This document shows positions 18,184-26,649 of a stretch of DNA of 64,000 bases, piece after piece. The DNA is taken from positions 1 through 64,000 of the forward strand of contig JAFEBU010000034.1 in NCBI GenBank assembly GCA_018242505.1. Reading direction: 5' to 3'. Made by a program: the position numbers and the translations under genes. Numbering within the stretch: the first letter of the stretch is position 1; the number at the start of each line of letters is the position of its first letter. The DNA comes from Pseudomonadota bacterium. Lineage in GTDB: Bacteria > Pseudomonadota > Alphaproteobacteria > Reyranellales > Reyranellaceae. Under the pieces are notes generated by a model. That model made no database searches. It worked only from the letters and a program-made list of their open reading frames with translations, and was not told where the DNA came from.

Positions 18184-18525
18184 ATGCCGACCGACGCCTT
18201 CGCGACGATTGAACAGCTCCTGAAGGGAACCAGCGCCCCGGCTTCAGTGCCGCACGGGGAGCAGAAGGCTGCGTTCGAACTTCGTTTCAAAGCCGAGCTG
18301 ACGCGGCTTGCGGATTCGGGTCGCGGCCCGGATGCCTGGGAGGAGGAAAATCTCCTGAGTGCACTCGGCGCAGCGGGCGTGAAGGAATTCGAACTCGCCT
18401 GTGCCTTCCTGGAAGCGGTGCACCGGCCGTCCTCGCCGCAGCTTCGCCGCGCTTCGCGCCGCTTCCCAGCTTCCACCGACATGCTGTGGCAGCACTTCAA
18501 GCGGGTGCAGTCAGCCCTCGCCTGA
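18184..18525 (+). CDS. Small conserved-looking protein of unknown function
   Basis: This is a soluble acidic protein of about 113 residues with a helical, polar composition (EQLLKGTSAPASVP, AAFELRFKAELTRLADSG, FELACAFLEAVHRPSS). I recognise no family. GTG 18178 is an alternative start two codons upstream. No signal peptide or membrane segment is seen. The frame shows GC-rich third positions like a real gene, but this is the weakest evidence in the neighbourhood. Confidence 0.5.
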   Translation: MPTDAFATIEQLLKGTSAPASVPHGEQKAAFELRFKAELTRLADSGRGPDAWEEENLLSALGAAGVKEFELACAFLEAVHRPSSPQLRRASRRFPASTDMLWQHFKRVQSALA

Positions 18526-18602
18526 GGATTCGTTCGATCAGCGAAGACAATTCCTCGTCGGTCGGCAGGGGGATCTCCACGCAGCGACAGAAGGAGGAAG
18601 AC

Positions 18603-18929
18603 ATGATGCGCATGTGCACGCTTGCCATCTCTGCCGGCCTCGCCGTCGTCGGCGGCAGCCCGTTTGCCCTCGCCCAAACCGCAGATCAGCCGTCTCGCCC
18701 GGGCACCACCGATCGCGACCGCAACGACGCGCACCCGATGGACCGCGGCGTGATCCGCCCGCCCGAACACAATACAGTTGATCCCAATCAAGCCCGGGTG
18801 CCGGGCACACGGGACAATCCCAACGCCTTCGATCGCGACAAGGGGCTCGACCAGCAGCAGGGACCTCTCCCCAAACGTAAAAACCTGGAACCCGATCGCG
18901 GCAACGACTCGCTTCCGGGGGCCCGCTGA
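18603..18929 (+). CDS. Small exported protein of unknown function
   Basis: This 108-residue protein starts with a signal peptide (CTLAISAGLAVVGGSPFALA, cleavage likely after ALA) and continues as a low-complexity, Asp/Pro/Arg/Asn-rich chain without hydrophobic segments, likely disordered in the periplasm. AGAAGGAGGAAG lies just upstream of the ATG. The stop codon begins the first copy of a short direct repeat. I know no family; short acidic-basic periplasmic proteins like this often respond to stress, but that is a guess. Confidence 0.6.
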   Translation: MMRMCTLAISAGLAVVGGSPFALAQTADQPSRPGTTDRDRNDAHPMDRGVIRPPEHNTVDPNQARVPGTRDNPNAFDRDKGLDQQQGPLPKRKNLEPDRGNDSLPGAR

Positions 18930-18957
18930 TCCTGAAGACCCCGTTGATCCTGAAGAC
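18927..18957 (+). repeat. 13-bp direct repeat starting at a stop codon
   Basis: TGATCCTGAAGAC occurs at 18927-18939 and again at 18945-18957, a period of 18 bases. The TGA of the first copy is the stop codon of the preceding exported-protein gene. Confidence 0.85.
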
Positions 18958-19017
18958 AAGGCCAGACTTCAGACCATGGGATTGGCCATTGCAGCGCCGC
19001 CACGTTAGGCTCGGGTC

Positions 19018-19218
19018 ATGCCGCTCACCCGCAAAATCCTGCTGATCGTCGGCGTCCTGGCCATCCTGGTCGGCCTTGTCTGGATGGGCCAGGGCAGCGG
19101 CTATTTTCCCTATCCCAAGTCGAGCTTCATGATCGACCAGCGGCCGTGGATCTGGTGGGGTCTCCTGCTGGCGGTCGCTGGCGGCATTGCCGTGACGGTT
19201 TCGCGGCGCCGGCGCTGA
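19018..19218 (+). CDS. Small two-segment membrane protein
   Basis: This 66-residue protein has two hydrophobic segments (ILLIVGVLAILVGLVWMGQG and WWGLLLAVAGGIAVTV) joined by a polar loop with FPYPKSSFMIDQRPW, and ends with SRRRR. Many alphaproteobacteria have proteins of this shape, but I know of no function. The stop lies about 5 bases before the next gene, so the two are likely co-transcribed. Confidence 0.6.
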   Translation: MPLTRKILLIVGVLAILVGLVWMGQGSGYFPYPKSSFMIDQRPWIWWGLLLAVAGGIAVTVSRRRR

Positions 19219-19223
19219 CCGCC

Positions 19224-19655
19224 ATGTCCCCGTTCGATTTCCGCCGCGTGCGCTCCAGCGATTTCGACTTCTGCTGGTCGCTCTACCGCGATGCGCTGCA
19301 GCCGCTCAGCGCCGGTCTCTTTGCCTGGGACAACACGACCCAGCAGCGCCATGTGCAGGACGCCCTCGCCGACGAGGGCGCCTCCATCCTCGTGGCCGAG
19401 AACAGCGATGCCGGCTGGTTGCACTGCAGCGAAACCCGTTTCGTCATTCATCTCGGCCACCTCTACCTTGTACCGGAAAAGCGCAACCACGGCCTCGGCA
19501 CCAGTTTCCTGACCTGGATGAGCGAGCGGGCGCGGCGCAAGCAAAAGGATTTCACTCTTGATGTGATGAAAAACAATCGCGCCCGCGTGCTCTACGAGCG
19601 ACTGGGCTTTCGCCCGGCCGGCAGTTCGGCAAACACCATCACCCTGCAACTCTGA
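19224..19655 (+). CDS. GNAT-family N-acetyltransferase
   Basis: This is a 143-residue protein. HLYLVPEKRNHGLGTSFL is the acetyl-CoA pyrophosphate-binding motif A, and NNRARVLYERLGF is the typical C-terminal motif B. The acceptor is unknown. Start at ATG 19224 keeps the FRRVRSSDFDF N-terminus of the family and follows closely on the small membrane protein gene; the longer open frame upstream overlaps that gene and is unlikely. Confidence 0.82.
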   Translation: MSPFDFRRVRSSDFDFCWSLYRDALQPLSAGLFAWDNTTQQRHVQDALADEGASILVAENSDAGWLHCSETRFVIHLGHLYLVPEKRNHGLGTSFLTWMSERARRKQKDFTLDVMKNNRARVLYERLGFRPAGSSANTITLQL

Positions 19656-19701
19656 GTGGCTTCGGCCGCGGATATACCTTCGAGAACAAGGGACCTTGGC
19701 C

Positions 19702-19707
19702 TATAAT
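19702..19707 (+). promoter_or_regulatory. Possible -10 box before the MFS gene
   Basis: A perfect TATAAT lies 39 bases before ATG 19746, in the short gap after the GNAT gene. No good -35 hexamer is found at the usual distance, so this is only a candidate. Confidence 0.3.
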
Positions 19708-19745
19708 CTTCGTCACGCGTTTCACTGCGCAACGGAGAAGGTGCC

Positions 19746-21077
19746 ATGGCAACAGCGGAAGGCTTGGGCACGCTTTCGGACGCCGAGCATGGCACGCAGC
19801 TGCGCCGTGCCGTCATCGCCGCAACGGTCGGAACCACCATCGAATGGTACGACTTCTTCATCTACGGCACCGCGGCCGGACTGGTGTTCGGCAAGCTTTT
19901 CTTTCCCAACGAAGATCCTCTCACCGCAACGCTCGCGGCTTTCGGCACCTACTTCGTCGGCTTCGTCGGCCGGCCAATCGGCGCGGCGATCTTCGGTCAC
20001 TATGGCGATCGCATCGGACGCAAGGCGACATTGATCGCGACGCTCATGTGCATGGGCCTCGCCACTTTCGCCATCGCCCTCGTTCCAACCTACGCCTCGA
20101 TCGGCATCTGGGGCGCCGTCATCCTTACCATCCTGCGCGTGATCCAGGGCATCGGCGTCGGCGGCGAATGGGGCGGCTCGGTCCTGATCTCGATGGAATG
20201 GGCGCGCAGTCACGGCAGCCGTGGGCTGGTGGCGTCGTGGCCGCAGTTCGGCGTACCGGCCGGCCTCTTCCTGTCCAATCTCGTGATCCTGGGCTTCAGC
20301 ACCTGGGCGGGCGAGTCCTTCCTCGATTGGGGCTGGCGCATCCCCTTCCTGCTGTCGATCATCCTGGTCGGCATCGGCCTCTGGGTCCGGCTCGGCATCC
20401 TCGAGACGCCGGTGTTCCAGAAGCTGGTGTCGGAGCGCAAGATCGAGAAGGCGCCGATCGCCGAGGTGATCCGCCGGCAGCCGCGCGAGATCCTTCTATC
20501 GGCGCTGCTGCGCATGGCGGAGCAGGCGCCGTTCTACATCTTCACCGCCTTCGTCTTCGCCTATGCGACAACCACGCTCAAGGCATCGCGCGACTTCGTG
20601 CTCACCGCCGTGCTCTGCGCATCGGTGCTTTCTTTCGTCACCATTCCGCTCTGTGGCCACATCTCCGATCGCATCGGACGGCGCAAGATGTATCTGATCG
20701 GCGCCGCGGTGACCGGCCTGTTCGGCTTCCTCTATTTCGGCATGCTCGATACAGCGCTCCCGTCGGCGATATTCCTCGCCATCGTGCTGTCGCTCATTCC
20801 GCACGACATGATGTACGGGCCGCAGGCGGCCTTGATCGCCGAGGCCTTCACGCCGAGGTTGCGCTACAGCGGCGCGTCGCTGGGCTACCAGCTCGCCTCG
20901 ATCATCGCCGGCGGGCCCGCACCCCTGATCGCCACAGCGCTGTTTGCCGCCTACCATACGGGCTACGCCATCGCGATCTACATCGCCGCCTGCGCCGTCG
21001 TCAGCCTCGTCTCTGCCGCGCTGATGCCGGACTATACGGGCAAGGACATCTCGACGGAGTACGTCGGCACCCACTGA
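19746..21077 (+). CDS. MFS transporter, metabolite:H+ symporter type
   Basis: This is a 443-residue transporter with about 12 membrane segments. IEWYDFFIYGTAAGLVF is the hallmark start of the MHS branch of the MFS (shikimate, alpha-ketoglutarate and similar permeases). GHYGDRIGRKATL and GHISDRIGRRKMYL are the two MFS loop motifs, and GGEWGGSVLI is a conserved helix-5 motif. It probably imports an organic acid with protons; the substrate is unknown. Start is ATG 19746 after AACGGAGAAGG. The SDR gene lies 48 bases downstream on the same strand. Confidence 0.87.
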   Translation: MATAEGLGTLSDAEHGTQLRRAVIAATVGTTIEWYDFFIYGTAAGLVFGKLFFPNEDPLTATLAAFGTYFVGFVGRPIGAAIFGHYGDRIGRKATLIATLMCMGLATFAIALVPTYASIGIWGAVILTILRVIQGIGVGGEWGGSVLISMEWARSHGSRGLVASWPQFGVPAGLFLSNLVILGFSTWAGESFLDWGWRIPFLLSIILVGIGLWVRLGILETPVFQKLVSERKIEKAPIAEVIRRQPREILLSALLRMAEQAPFYIFTAFVFAYATTTLKASRDFVLTAVLCASVLSFVTIPLCGHISDRIGRRKMYLIGAAVTGLFGFLYFGMLDTALPSAIFLAIVLSLIPHDMMYGPQAALIAEAFTPRLRYSGASLGYQLASIIAGGPAPLIATALFAAYHTGYAIAIYIAACAVVSLVSAALMPDYTGKDISTEYVGTH

Positions 21078-21125
21078 TACAGACGGTGACGGCTTTCGCG
21101 GTGCCGATGCGCTACGATCCGCCTC

Positions 21126-22220
21126 ATGCCTGCCAAGAAAGTCCTGATCGTCGGCGCCACCGGCCTCGTCGGCTATGCCGCCATGAAGCATTTCGCCCGC
21201 GACGAGCGATGCGAGGTGATCGCGCTGTCGCGTCGCCGGCCGGACGAGACGTACGGCGCGCGCTGGCTCGCGCTCGATCTCGGTGACGCCGAGGCCTGCG
21301 CCGCGCTCGCTTCCCAATTCGAGGTCGTGACGCATCTCGTCTATGCCGCCCTGCACGAGCGACCGGGACTCGTCGCCGGCTGGCGCGAGGAGGAGCAGAT
21401 ACTCATCAACGATCGGATGCTGCGCAATCTGTTCGGCGCCCTCGAACAGGCCTCGCCCCCCTTGCGCCACGTCGCGCTCCTGCAAGGGACCAAGGCCTAT
21501 GGCGTGCACGTACGGCCAATGCTGGTGCCGGCGCGGGAGAACCGCTCGGAGCTGCGCGAGCAGGCGAACTTCTACTGGAACCAGGAGCGCTTCATCCGTG
21601 AGCGTCAGCATGGCAAGGGCTGGACCTGGTCGATCCTGCGCCCCGTGCTGATCGTGGGCGATTCGGTCGGCAGCGCAATGAACGTCATTCCGGCTCTCGG
21701 CGTCTACGCGGCGATGGCGCGCCGGGCAGGCAAGACGGTGCTCGATTATCCCGGCGGCGTGGGTCGGGTGGCGCAGGCCGTCGATGCCGACCTGCTCGCG
21801 CGTTGCATCGCCTGGTGCGGCGAGACCGCTGCGGCCGGCAATGAGATCTTCAACGTGACCAACGGCGACGTTTTCGTCTGGCCGAATGCATGGCCTGCCA
21901 TCGCCGACGCACTGGGCTTCGCGGCGGGTCCGCACGTCCCACTGTCGCTCGATCGCGAGATTCGGCCGCGCGAGGCGGAGTGGGCCGAGATCCGCAAGGC
22001 ATACGGCCTTCGTTCGGGATCGCTGAAGGAGTTCGTCGGCCTGTCGTTCGAATATGCCGACTACACGATGGGCTACGGCCGCACCGAGCCCGGCCCGCCG
22101 GCGCTGGTATCGACCATCAAGCTCATGCAGGCGGGCTTCCACGATGTCATCGACACCGAGGCCATGTTCGCCAAGGCCTTTGCCGAGATGCAGGCGAAGA
22201 AGCTCCTGCCGCCGCGCTGA
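21126..22220 (+). CDS. SDR oxidoreductase (progesterone 5-beta-reductase-like)
   Basis: This is a 364-residue NAD(P)-binding protein. VGATGLVGYAAMKHF is the glycine-rich Rossmann motif. VALLQGTKAYGVH, FYWNQERFI and WSILRPVLIVGD resemble the atypical SDR branch that includes plant progesterone 5-beta-reductase and iridoid synthase, in which the active-site tyrosine is part of NFYWNQE rather than the classic YxxxK. A reductive or epimerising role on an enone or sugar-like substrate is possible. Confidence 0.8.
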   Translation: MPAKKVLIVGATGLVGYAAMKHFARDERCEVIALSRRRPDETYGARWLALDLGDAEACAALASQFEVVTHLVYAALHERPGLVAGWREEEQILINDRMLRNLFGALEQASPPLRHVALLQGTKAYGVHVRPMLVPARENRSELREQANFYWNQERFIRERQHGKGWTWSILRPVLIVGDSVGSAMNVIPALGVYAAMARRAGKTVLDYPGGVGRVAQAVDADLLARCIAWCGETAAAGNEIFNVTNGDVFVWPNAWPAIADALGFAAGPHVPLSLDREIRPREAEWAEIRKAYGLRSGSLKEFVGLSFEYADYTMGYGRTEPGPPALVSTIKLMQAGFHDVIDTEAMFAKAFAEMQAKKLLPPR

Positions 22221-22329
22221 AGCAACCGCCACCGAATGGCCACGGCGTCGAAGGCCATGCCTTCGATTGACCACACGTCATGCCCTTGCACGGCGCCTAC
22301 CGTGATACGCGACGACAGGGAGGAATGTC

Positions 22330-22521
22330 GTGCGCGCCATCGGCATCATTGCGCTGTGGTTCGGGCTGGGTTTCGCCGTCACCGACCTCATGGCGCGGAC
22401 CATCGAGCAGTTCCTCGCGACGGCACCGATGTACGCAATGCTGGTGTCCAGCCGCCTGCCCAACGGGCCGGACATTGCCGGATCGACCCTCGTCCCGATC
22501 GTGCCGCCGCGTCAGCCCTGA
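22330..22521 (+). CDS. Small membrane protein, unknown
   Basis: This 63-residue protein has one clear hydrophobic helix (AIGIIALWFGLGFAVTDLMA) and a proline-rich end. The GTG start follows GGGAGGAAT. It ends before a strong hairpin. I recognise no family, and a very short non-conserved gene is possible. Confidence 0.45.
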   Translation: MRAIGIIALWFGLGFAVTDLMARTIEQFLATAPMYAMLVSSRLPNGPDIAGSTLVPIVPPRQP

Positions 22522-22534
22522 GGGCGCCAAAGGA

Positions 22535-22576
22535 ACGGGCCCGGCAGACGATCCGCAAACCGCCGGCCGGGCCCGT
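22535..22576. terminator. Bidirectional hairpin terminator
   Basis: ACGGGCCCGGC (22535-22545) pairs perfectly with GCCGGGCCCGT (22566-22576) around a 20-base loop. Outer bases GGGCGC (22522-22527) and GCGCCC (22577-22582) can extend the pairing. It lies between the converging genes that end at 22521 and 22600. Confidence 0.7.
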
Positions 22577-22599
22577 GCGCCCCCTCGCGCTATTTCCGT

Positions 22600-22818
22600 C
22601 TACTTGTCGAATACCGCAGTGATGTTCTTGAACCCATTCGTCGTCATGTCGCCGAGGGCCGCGATCTCCGAATTGTTGTTGACCCATTGCTGGGCCGCCT
22701 GCGGTACCTTGAAGCCCAGGATCGTGTCGGGCAGCTTCATCGAAGCACCGGTGCTCGCCGCGATGTAGAGCACGCCGGCAATCGAGAGCTTGATCGACCA
22801 ATTGAGCAGGAACCGCAT
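22600..22818 (-). CDS. Small single-span membrane or exported protein
   Basis: This is a 72-residue protein with an N-terminal hydrophobic segment (LLNWSIKLSIAGVLYIAAS) followed by a polar tail with VPQAAQQWVNNNSEIAALG. The ATG at 22818 has GGAG 7 bases upstream; the open frame extends further but without support. It may be anchored with its tail in the periplasm. Unknown family. It is about 64 bases downstream of the LysR gene on the same strand. Confidence 0.5.
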   Translation of the reverse strand: MRFLLNWSIKLSIAGVLYIAASTGASMKLPDTILGFKVPQAAQQWVNNNSEIAALGDMTTNGFKNITAVFDK

Positions 22819-22882
22819 CGAAATCTCCAAACGCCGATGGAGATTAGTTGCAGCGGTCCGGCCCATACAGCACGGGATGGTA

Positions 22883-23755
22883 TCAATTGTTATGAACCCT
22901 TCGGCGGCCGGAGAAGGCCGCCCGCACATGCTCGGCAAGATCGCGGGCTGCGGGACTGAGGCTTGGTGGTGCGTAGAGGTTGATGCGGAATTCCGGCAAC
23001 TGCGGGAGCTTTGCGTCGCGGCCCAGAATCTCGAAACGTTCCGGCACGGAAGAGCGCAATAGCGGCGCCACGGCGAGACCTGCTTCGAGGACGGCATAGA
23101 CCGGTTCGAGCCGGCTCACTTCGCAGACCGGACGCCAATCGCGTCGCACCTTGCCCAGCGCCTCGATCGCGACAGGTCGGAAGACACAGGTCGGCGCGCC
23201 GAGCGATACCGGCAGTGGATCCTTGAGATGGGCATCGCCGCGTGCCGCGCCGACCCACACCAGCCGGTCGGTGCGCAAGGTCTCGCCATGGCGGCCACAT
23301 TCGGTCTCGGTGGTGAGCGCGAGGTCGACGCCACCCGATCGCAACGCCTCGCGCACCACTCGCGAATCCTCGCACACGAGGCTGACGCGCACGCGCGGCT
23401 GCGCCTTGGCGAAGCCGCGCAGGATCGGCGGCACGATACTGGCGATGATGTCGTAGGGGACGCCGAGCCGTACCTCGCCCTCGAACGCTGGCGTGCGCAT
23501 GGCTGCCAGCAGCTCGTCGTTCTGCGTGACAAGCCTCCGCGCCTGCCCAAGCAGCCGTTCGCCGGACGGCGCCAGTTCGAGCCGCCGGCCCACGCGCTCG
23601 AACAGCCGCTGATCGAGCGCCTCTTCCAGTCGCTTGATCTGTTGCGACACGGCAGCCTGGCTCACCGCGAGCGCCGCTGCCGCGCGCGTGACGCCGCCCG
23701 CTTCGACCACGGTCAGGAAGGCCCGCAACTGGGCGACGTCGAGATTGCGTGGCAT
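22883..23755 (-). CDS. LysR-family transcriptional regulator
   Basis: This is a 290-residue regulator with an N-terminal winged helix (DVAQLRAFLTVVEAGGVTRA, AVSQQIKRLEEAL, LFERVGRRLELAPSGERLL) and a periplasmic-binding-protein-like effector domain from about residue 90. It diverges from the DapA-family gene at 23853, the classic arrangement for LysR proteins that control a divergent gene together with themselves. The ligand is unknown. Confidence 0.88.
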   Translation of the reverse strand: MPRNLDVAQLRAFLTVVEAGGVTRAAAALAVSQAAVSQQIKRLEEALDQRLFERVGRRLELAPSGERLLGQARRLVTQNDELLAAMRTPAFEGEVRLGVPYDIIASIVPPILRGFAKAQPRVRVSLVCEDSRVVREALRSGGVDLALTTETECGRHGETLRTDRLVWVGAARGDAHLKDPLPVSLGAPTCVFRPVAIEALGKVRRDWRPVCEVSRLEPVYAVLEAGLAVAPLLRSSVPERFEILGRDAKLPQLPEFRINLYAPPSLSPAARDLAEHVRAAFSGRRRVHNN

Positions 23756-23769
23756 TCCGATATATTAGC

Positions 23770-23779
23770 GTTCATGAAC
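23770..23779. promoter_or_regulatory. Palindrome in the LysR/DapA divergent gap
   Basis: GTTCATGAAC is a perfect 10-base palindrome in the AT-rich 97-base gap between the divergent lysR-type and DapA-family genes. It could be part of a LysR binding site, though it is shorter than the usual T-N11-A box. Inference only. Confidence 0.35.
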
Positions 23780-23852
23780 TAATTCATCCAAAACATTCGA
23801 TATTCTTATTTAAGAAATCACCTCATCCTGTCCCCGGATCGGAGGGGAAGCC

Positions 23853-24737
23853 ATGACTGCAAAACTCTCGGGCCTGTGGGTGCCGCTGATCACGCCGTTC
23901 AAGGACGGCGCGGTCGATTACGCAAGCTACGAACGGCTGGCGGCGCACTACATCGCCTGCGGTGCCGACGGCCTGTTTCCGCTCGGCACCACGGGCGAAT
24001 CGCCGACCCTCGACGACGGCGAGGTCGAAGCCCTGATCGAACGCACGCTGGCGGTGGCGGCCGGCCGCGTGCCGGTATTCGTCGGCATCGGCGGCAACGC
24101 CACGCACAAGGTCGAGAAGACGCTGCAGCGGCTGCGGCGTCTACCGTTCGACGGCATCGTGTCGGTCTGTCCCTACTACAACCGGCCGAGCCAGGACGGC
24201 CTGGTCCGCCACTTCCGCGCCGTCGCCTCGGCAACCGATCGGCAGGTGCTGATCTACAACATCCCCTATCGTACCGCGGTGAATCTCTCGAACGACTCGC
24301 TGATCGAGCTGGCGCAGGTTCCCAACATCGTGGGCGCCAAGGACAGTTCCGGCAGCCTCGCCCAATCGCTCGACCTTCTCGCGCGCAAGCCTGCGGGCTT
24401 TTCGGTGCTGACCGGCGAGGATGCGCTCTACTTCACCATGATGGCCAATGGCGCCGACGGCGGCATCCTGGCGGCGAGCCACCTGATGACCGAGCGTTTC
24501 ATCGAAGTCGGCCGCCGCTTCGCCGCCAACGATCTTGCCGGCGCCCGCGAGGCCTGGACGCCGCTCGCCTCGTTCGTGCCCTTGCTGTTTGCCGAGGCCA
24601 ATCCGATGCCGATCAAGTACTGCCTGTGGCGTCAGGGACTGATCGCCTCGCCCGAATGCCGATTGCCACTGACGCGCATCTCGGATGCGCTGGCGCGTCA
24701 GCTCGACCAGATCTTCGCCGAGAGACGCGCGGCCTAG
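23853..24737 (+). CDS. Dihydrodipicolinate synthase family protein
   Basis: This 294-residue TIM-barrel lyase has the family features [29 protein letters not shown], the tyrosine motif [12 protein letters not shown] and the Schiff-base lysine in VGAKDSSGS. DapA makes tetrahydrodipicolinate for lysine, but the family also contains catabolic aldolases. The divergent LysR gene suggests an inducible catabolic role rather than lysine synthesis, without proof. Its stop codon interlocks with that of the convergent mscL (CTAG, 24734-24737). Confidence 0.8.
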   Translation: MTAKLSGLWVPLITPFKDGAVDYASYERLAAHYIACGADGLFPLGTTGESPTLDDGEVEALIERTLAVAAGRVPVFVGIGGNATHKVEKTLQRLRRLPFDGIVSVCPYYNRPSQDGLVRHFRAVASATDRQVLIYNIPYRTAVNLSNDSLIELAQVPNIVGAKDSSGSLAQSLDLLARKPAGFSVLTGEDALYFTMMANGADGGILAASHLMTERFIEVGRRFAANDLAGAREAWTPLASFVPLLFAEANPMPIKYCLWRQGLIASPECRLPLTRISDALARQLDQIFAERRAA

Positions 24738-25147
24738 CTGCGCGCCTTGAGGAGATCGCGGATCTCGGTCAGCAGCACTTCCTGGGCCGGCGGCGGCGGC
24801 GGAGCCTCCTCCTGCTTCTTCGACATGCGGTTGATGCCGCGCACGACCAGGAACAATACCCAGGCGATGATGAGGAAGTTCACCGTAACAGTGATGAAGG
24901 TGCCGTAGCCCAACGTGGCGCCTGCCTTCTTGGCGGCATCGTAGGTCGTGGCCTGGCTGGAGGCAGACGTGAGGCCGACGAAGTAGTTGGTGAAGTCGAG
25001 CCCGCCGAAGATGCGGCCGATGATCGGCATGATGATGTCGTCGACCAGCGACGAGACGATCTTGCCGAACGCAGCGCCGATGATCACGCCGATGGCGAGA
25101 TCGACAACGTTGCCCCGCATCGCGAATTTTTTGAATTCCTCAAGCAT
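24734..25147 (-). CDS. mscL: Large-conductance mechanosensitive channel MscL
   Basis: This 137-residue protein is of the usual MscL length. [20 protein letters not shown] is the first membrane helix with the conserved gate region, [19 protein letters not shown] follows, [20 protein letters not shown] is the second helix, and LLTEIRDLL is the conserved cytoplasmic helix. It opens under osmotic down-shock to release solutes. It overlaps the end of the DapA-family gene by 4 bases. Confidence 0.92.
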   Translation of the reverse strand: MLEEFKKFAMRGNVVDLAIGVIIGAAFGKIVSSLVDDIIMPIIGRIFGGLDFTNYFVGLTSASSQATTYDAAKKAGATLGYGTFITVTVNFLIIAWVLFLVVRGINRMSKKQEEAPPPPPAQEVLLTEIRDLLKARS

Positions 25148-25165
25148 GATCGCATCTCCCTGTTG

Positions 25166-26110
25166 TCAGGTGACTCGAAGCCAGACCAGCACGGCCGAGA
25201 CCGTGAGTACTGAAAACGCCGTGGATAACAACACAGCTGCCGTGCTCTGCTCAATAGAGATGTCGAACTGCTTGGCTAGCACGAAGGCGTTGGCGGCGGT
25301 CGGAAGGGTCGCCATCAGCAATGCAACTTTGCCGGGAGTCGTGTTCAGGTCGACGAACAGCGACAGCAGCACCGCCGCCAGCAATGGCTGCAACAAGAGC
25401 TTGATCAGCGTCGCAAGCCCGGCCTCGAGCAGGCCCTGCTTGATCGACTTGTCGGCAAGGAAGAGGCCGATCGCGAACAGCGCGCACGGGGCAGCGGCGG
25501 CGCCCAGCAGATCGATGAACTTGGCCGCCGGCACCGGAATCGGAAGACCGATCGCCGAGGACACGAGCCCGAGCGCGATCGACAGCGGCAGCGGATTGCG
25601 CGCGACGTTCCAGGCTGCGCGCAGGAACGTCTTGAACGCACCGTGGCCGGCCGCCACCTCAAGCTCGATCATCATCACGCCCAGCACCATCGACACGACG
25701 GACGTCACGATCACGGCCAGCATCGCCGGCGGCAGCCCGGCATCGCCGAAAGCGGCGAGGCAGAGCGGGATGCCCATGTAGCCGACATTGCCCCACGACG
25801 AGGCGATGCCTTGCAGGCTCATGGCAGCAAGCCCGCCTTCGCCGCGGCTTGCGATACGCGTCGACAGCATGCCGAGGCCGAAGGTCGCGAGCACCGCGAG
25901 GCCAAAGCCGGCGAGCAGCGCCGGATCCAACACGGTGAGCACCGGCGTGCGCGCCAGGGTGCCGAAGAACAGCAGTGGCAAGGCGAAGATGCTGACGAAA
26001 CGATTGAGCGCGGTCGTCGCTTCGCTGCCCAGCAAGCGAAAACGCCCGGCCAGATATCCGATGAGAATGACCGCGAAGATCGGCGCGGCAACGTTGAGGA
26101 TGGCTTGCAC
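25166..26110 (-). CDS. AEC-family transporter
   Basis: This protein of about 314 residues (with a GTG start at 26110) has ten or so hydrophobic segments. AAPIFAVILIGYLAGRFRLL and LNRFVSIFALPLLFFGTLAR are the family N-terminal pattern, and TLPTAANAFVLAKQF is the conserved stretch in the C-terminal half. AEC (auxin efflux carrier) proteins export or import small organic acids such as malonate or malate. The open frame runs 33 codons further upstream, but this is an AT-rich non-coding-looking area, so I use GTG 26110. It lies 18 bases from mscL on the same strand. Confidence 0.82.
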   Translation of the reverse strand: MQAILNVAAPIFAVILIGYLAGRFRLLGSEATTALNRFVSIFALPLLFFGTLARTPVLTVLDPALLAGFGLAVLATFGLGMLSTRIASRGEGGLAAMSLQGIASSWGNVGYMGIPLCLAAFGDAGLPPAMLAVIVTSVVSMVLGVMMIELEVAAGHGAFKTFLRAAWNVARNPLPLSIALGLVSSAIGLPIPVPAAKFIDLLGAAAAPCALFAIGLFLADKSIKQGLLEAGLATLIKLLLQPLLAAVLLSLFVDLNTTPGKVALLMATLPTAANAFVLAKQFDISIEQSTAAVLLSTAFSVLTVSAVLVWLRVT

Positions 26111-26140
26111 TTCGTGTGCTTTTAGCGAAACATTAAGAAT

Positions 26141-26170
26141 TTGACACAATAGACACGAATCAAATAATAT
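26141..26170 (+). promoter_or_regulatory. Sigma-70-type promoter
   Basis: TTGACA (26141-26146) and TAATAT (26165-26170) are spaced by 18 bases in an AT-rich gap between divergent genes. It points to the exported-protein gene at 26230 and would give a leader of about 50-60 bases. Confidence 0.6.
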
Positions 26171-26229
26171 TTTTTCATCACATGAGGCCGCACCGCCCCT
26201 CCTCCGCAAGCGGCCCAGGAGATGTCAGC

Positions 26230-26577
26230 ATGCGTCTTTTGCTCGCCAGCCTCGCGGCAGTGGCCGCGGTTGCTTTTGCCGCGCCAGCCTTCGCCCAAGA
26301 TACCCCACCGACCCCGACTCCGACCACCAAGCACGTAAAGCACAAGACGGCAAGCTCGTGCAGCTCGCTCAAGAGCCACAGCGCCAAGGCGGCCTGCCTC
26401 AAGCGGGTCCACGCCCACGCGACCAAGCCACGCAAGGCGACGAAGAAGGTCGCGTCCAAGGCGGCTCCGTCGAGCCAGGCAATGCCGGCCGACAGCATGC
26501 CGGCCGCGCAACCCGCACCCGCTCCGTCGCAATCGCAGTCGGTCGCCGTTCCGCCGCTGCCTCAGAAAACGCTGTAA
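26230..26577 (+). CDS. Exported lysine/alanine-rich protein
   Basis: This 115-residue protein has a clear signal peptide (LLLASLAAVAAVAFAAPAFA, cut after AFA) and a basic, Thr/Lys/Ala/Pro-rich chain with two cysteines, SSCSSLKSHSAKAACLKRV. It is probably periplasmic and partly disordered. It is followed by a rhodanese gene. I considered PsiF, but the spacing does not match. The start ATG at 26230 follows CAGGAGATG, and a strong promoter lies upstream. Confidence 0.65.
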   Translation: MRLLLASLAAVAAVAFAAPAFAQDTPPTPTPTTKHVKHKTASSCSSLKSHSAKAACLKRVHAHATKPRKATKKVASKAAPSSQAMPADSMPAAQPAPAPSQSQSVAVPPLPQKTL

Positions 26578-26649
26578 CGCATCCGACTTTGGACATCGCG
26601 GGTCTGCACCGCGCAGGCTAGGCTGCGCTCTCCCAAGGAGGGGAGCGCA

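Noticed and set aside
16385..18223. A long plus-strand frame opposite M23 and hemolysin III genes
   Set aside because: It is very Arg/His-rich and matches no family; the minus strand has two clear genes.
20496..22274. A long minus-strand frame opposite the MFS and SDR genes
   Set aside because: The plus strand holds two clear genes; GC-rich third positions make long antisense frames common.
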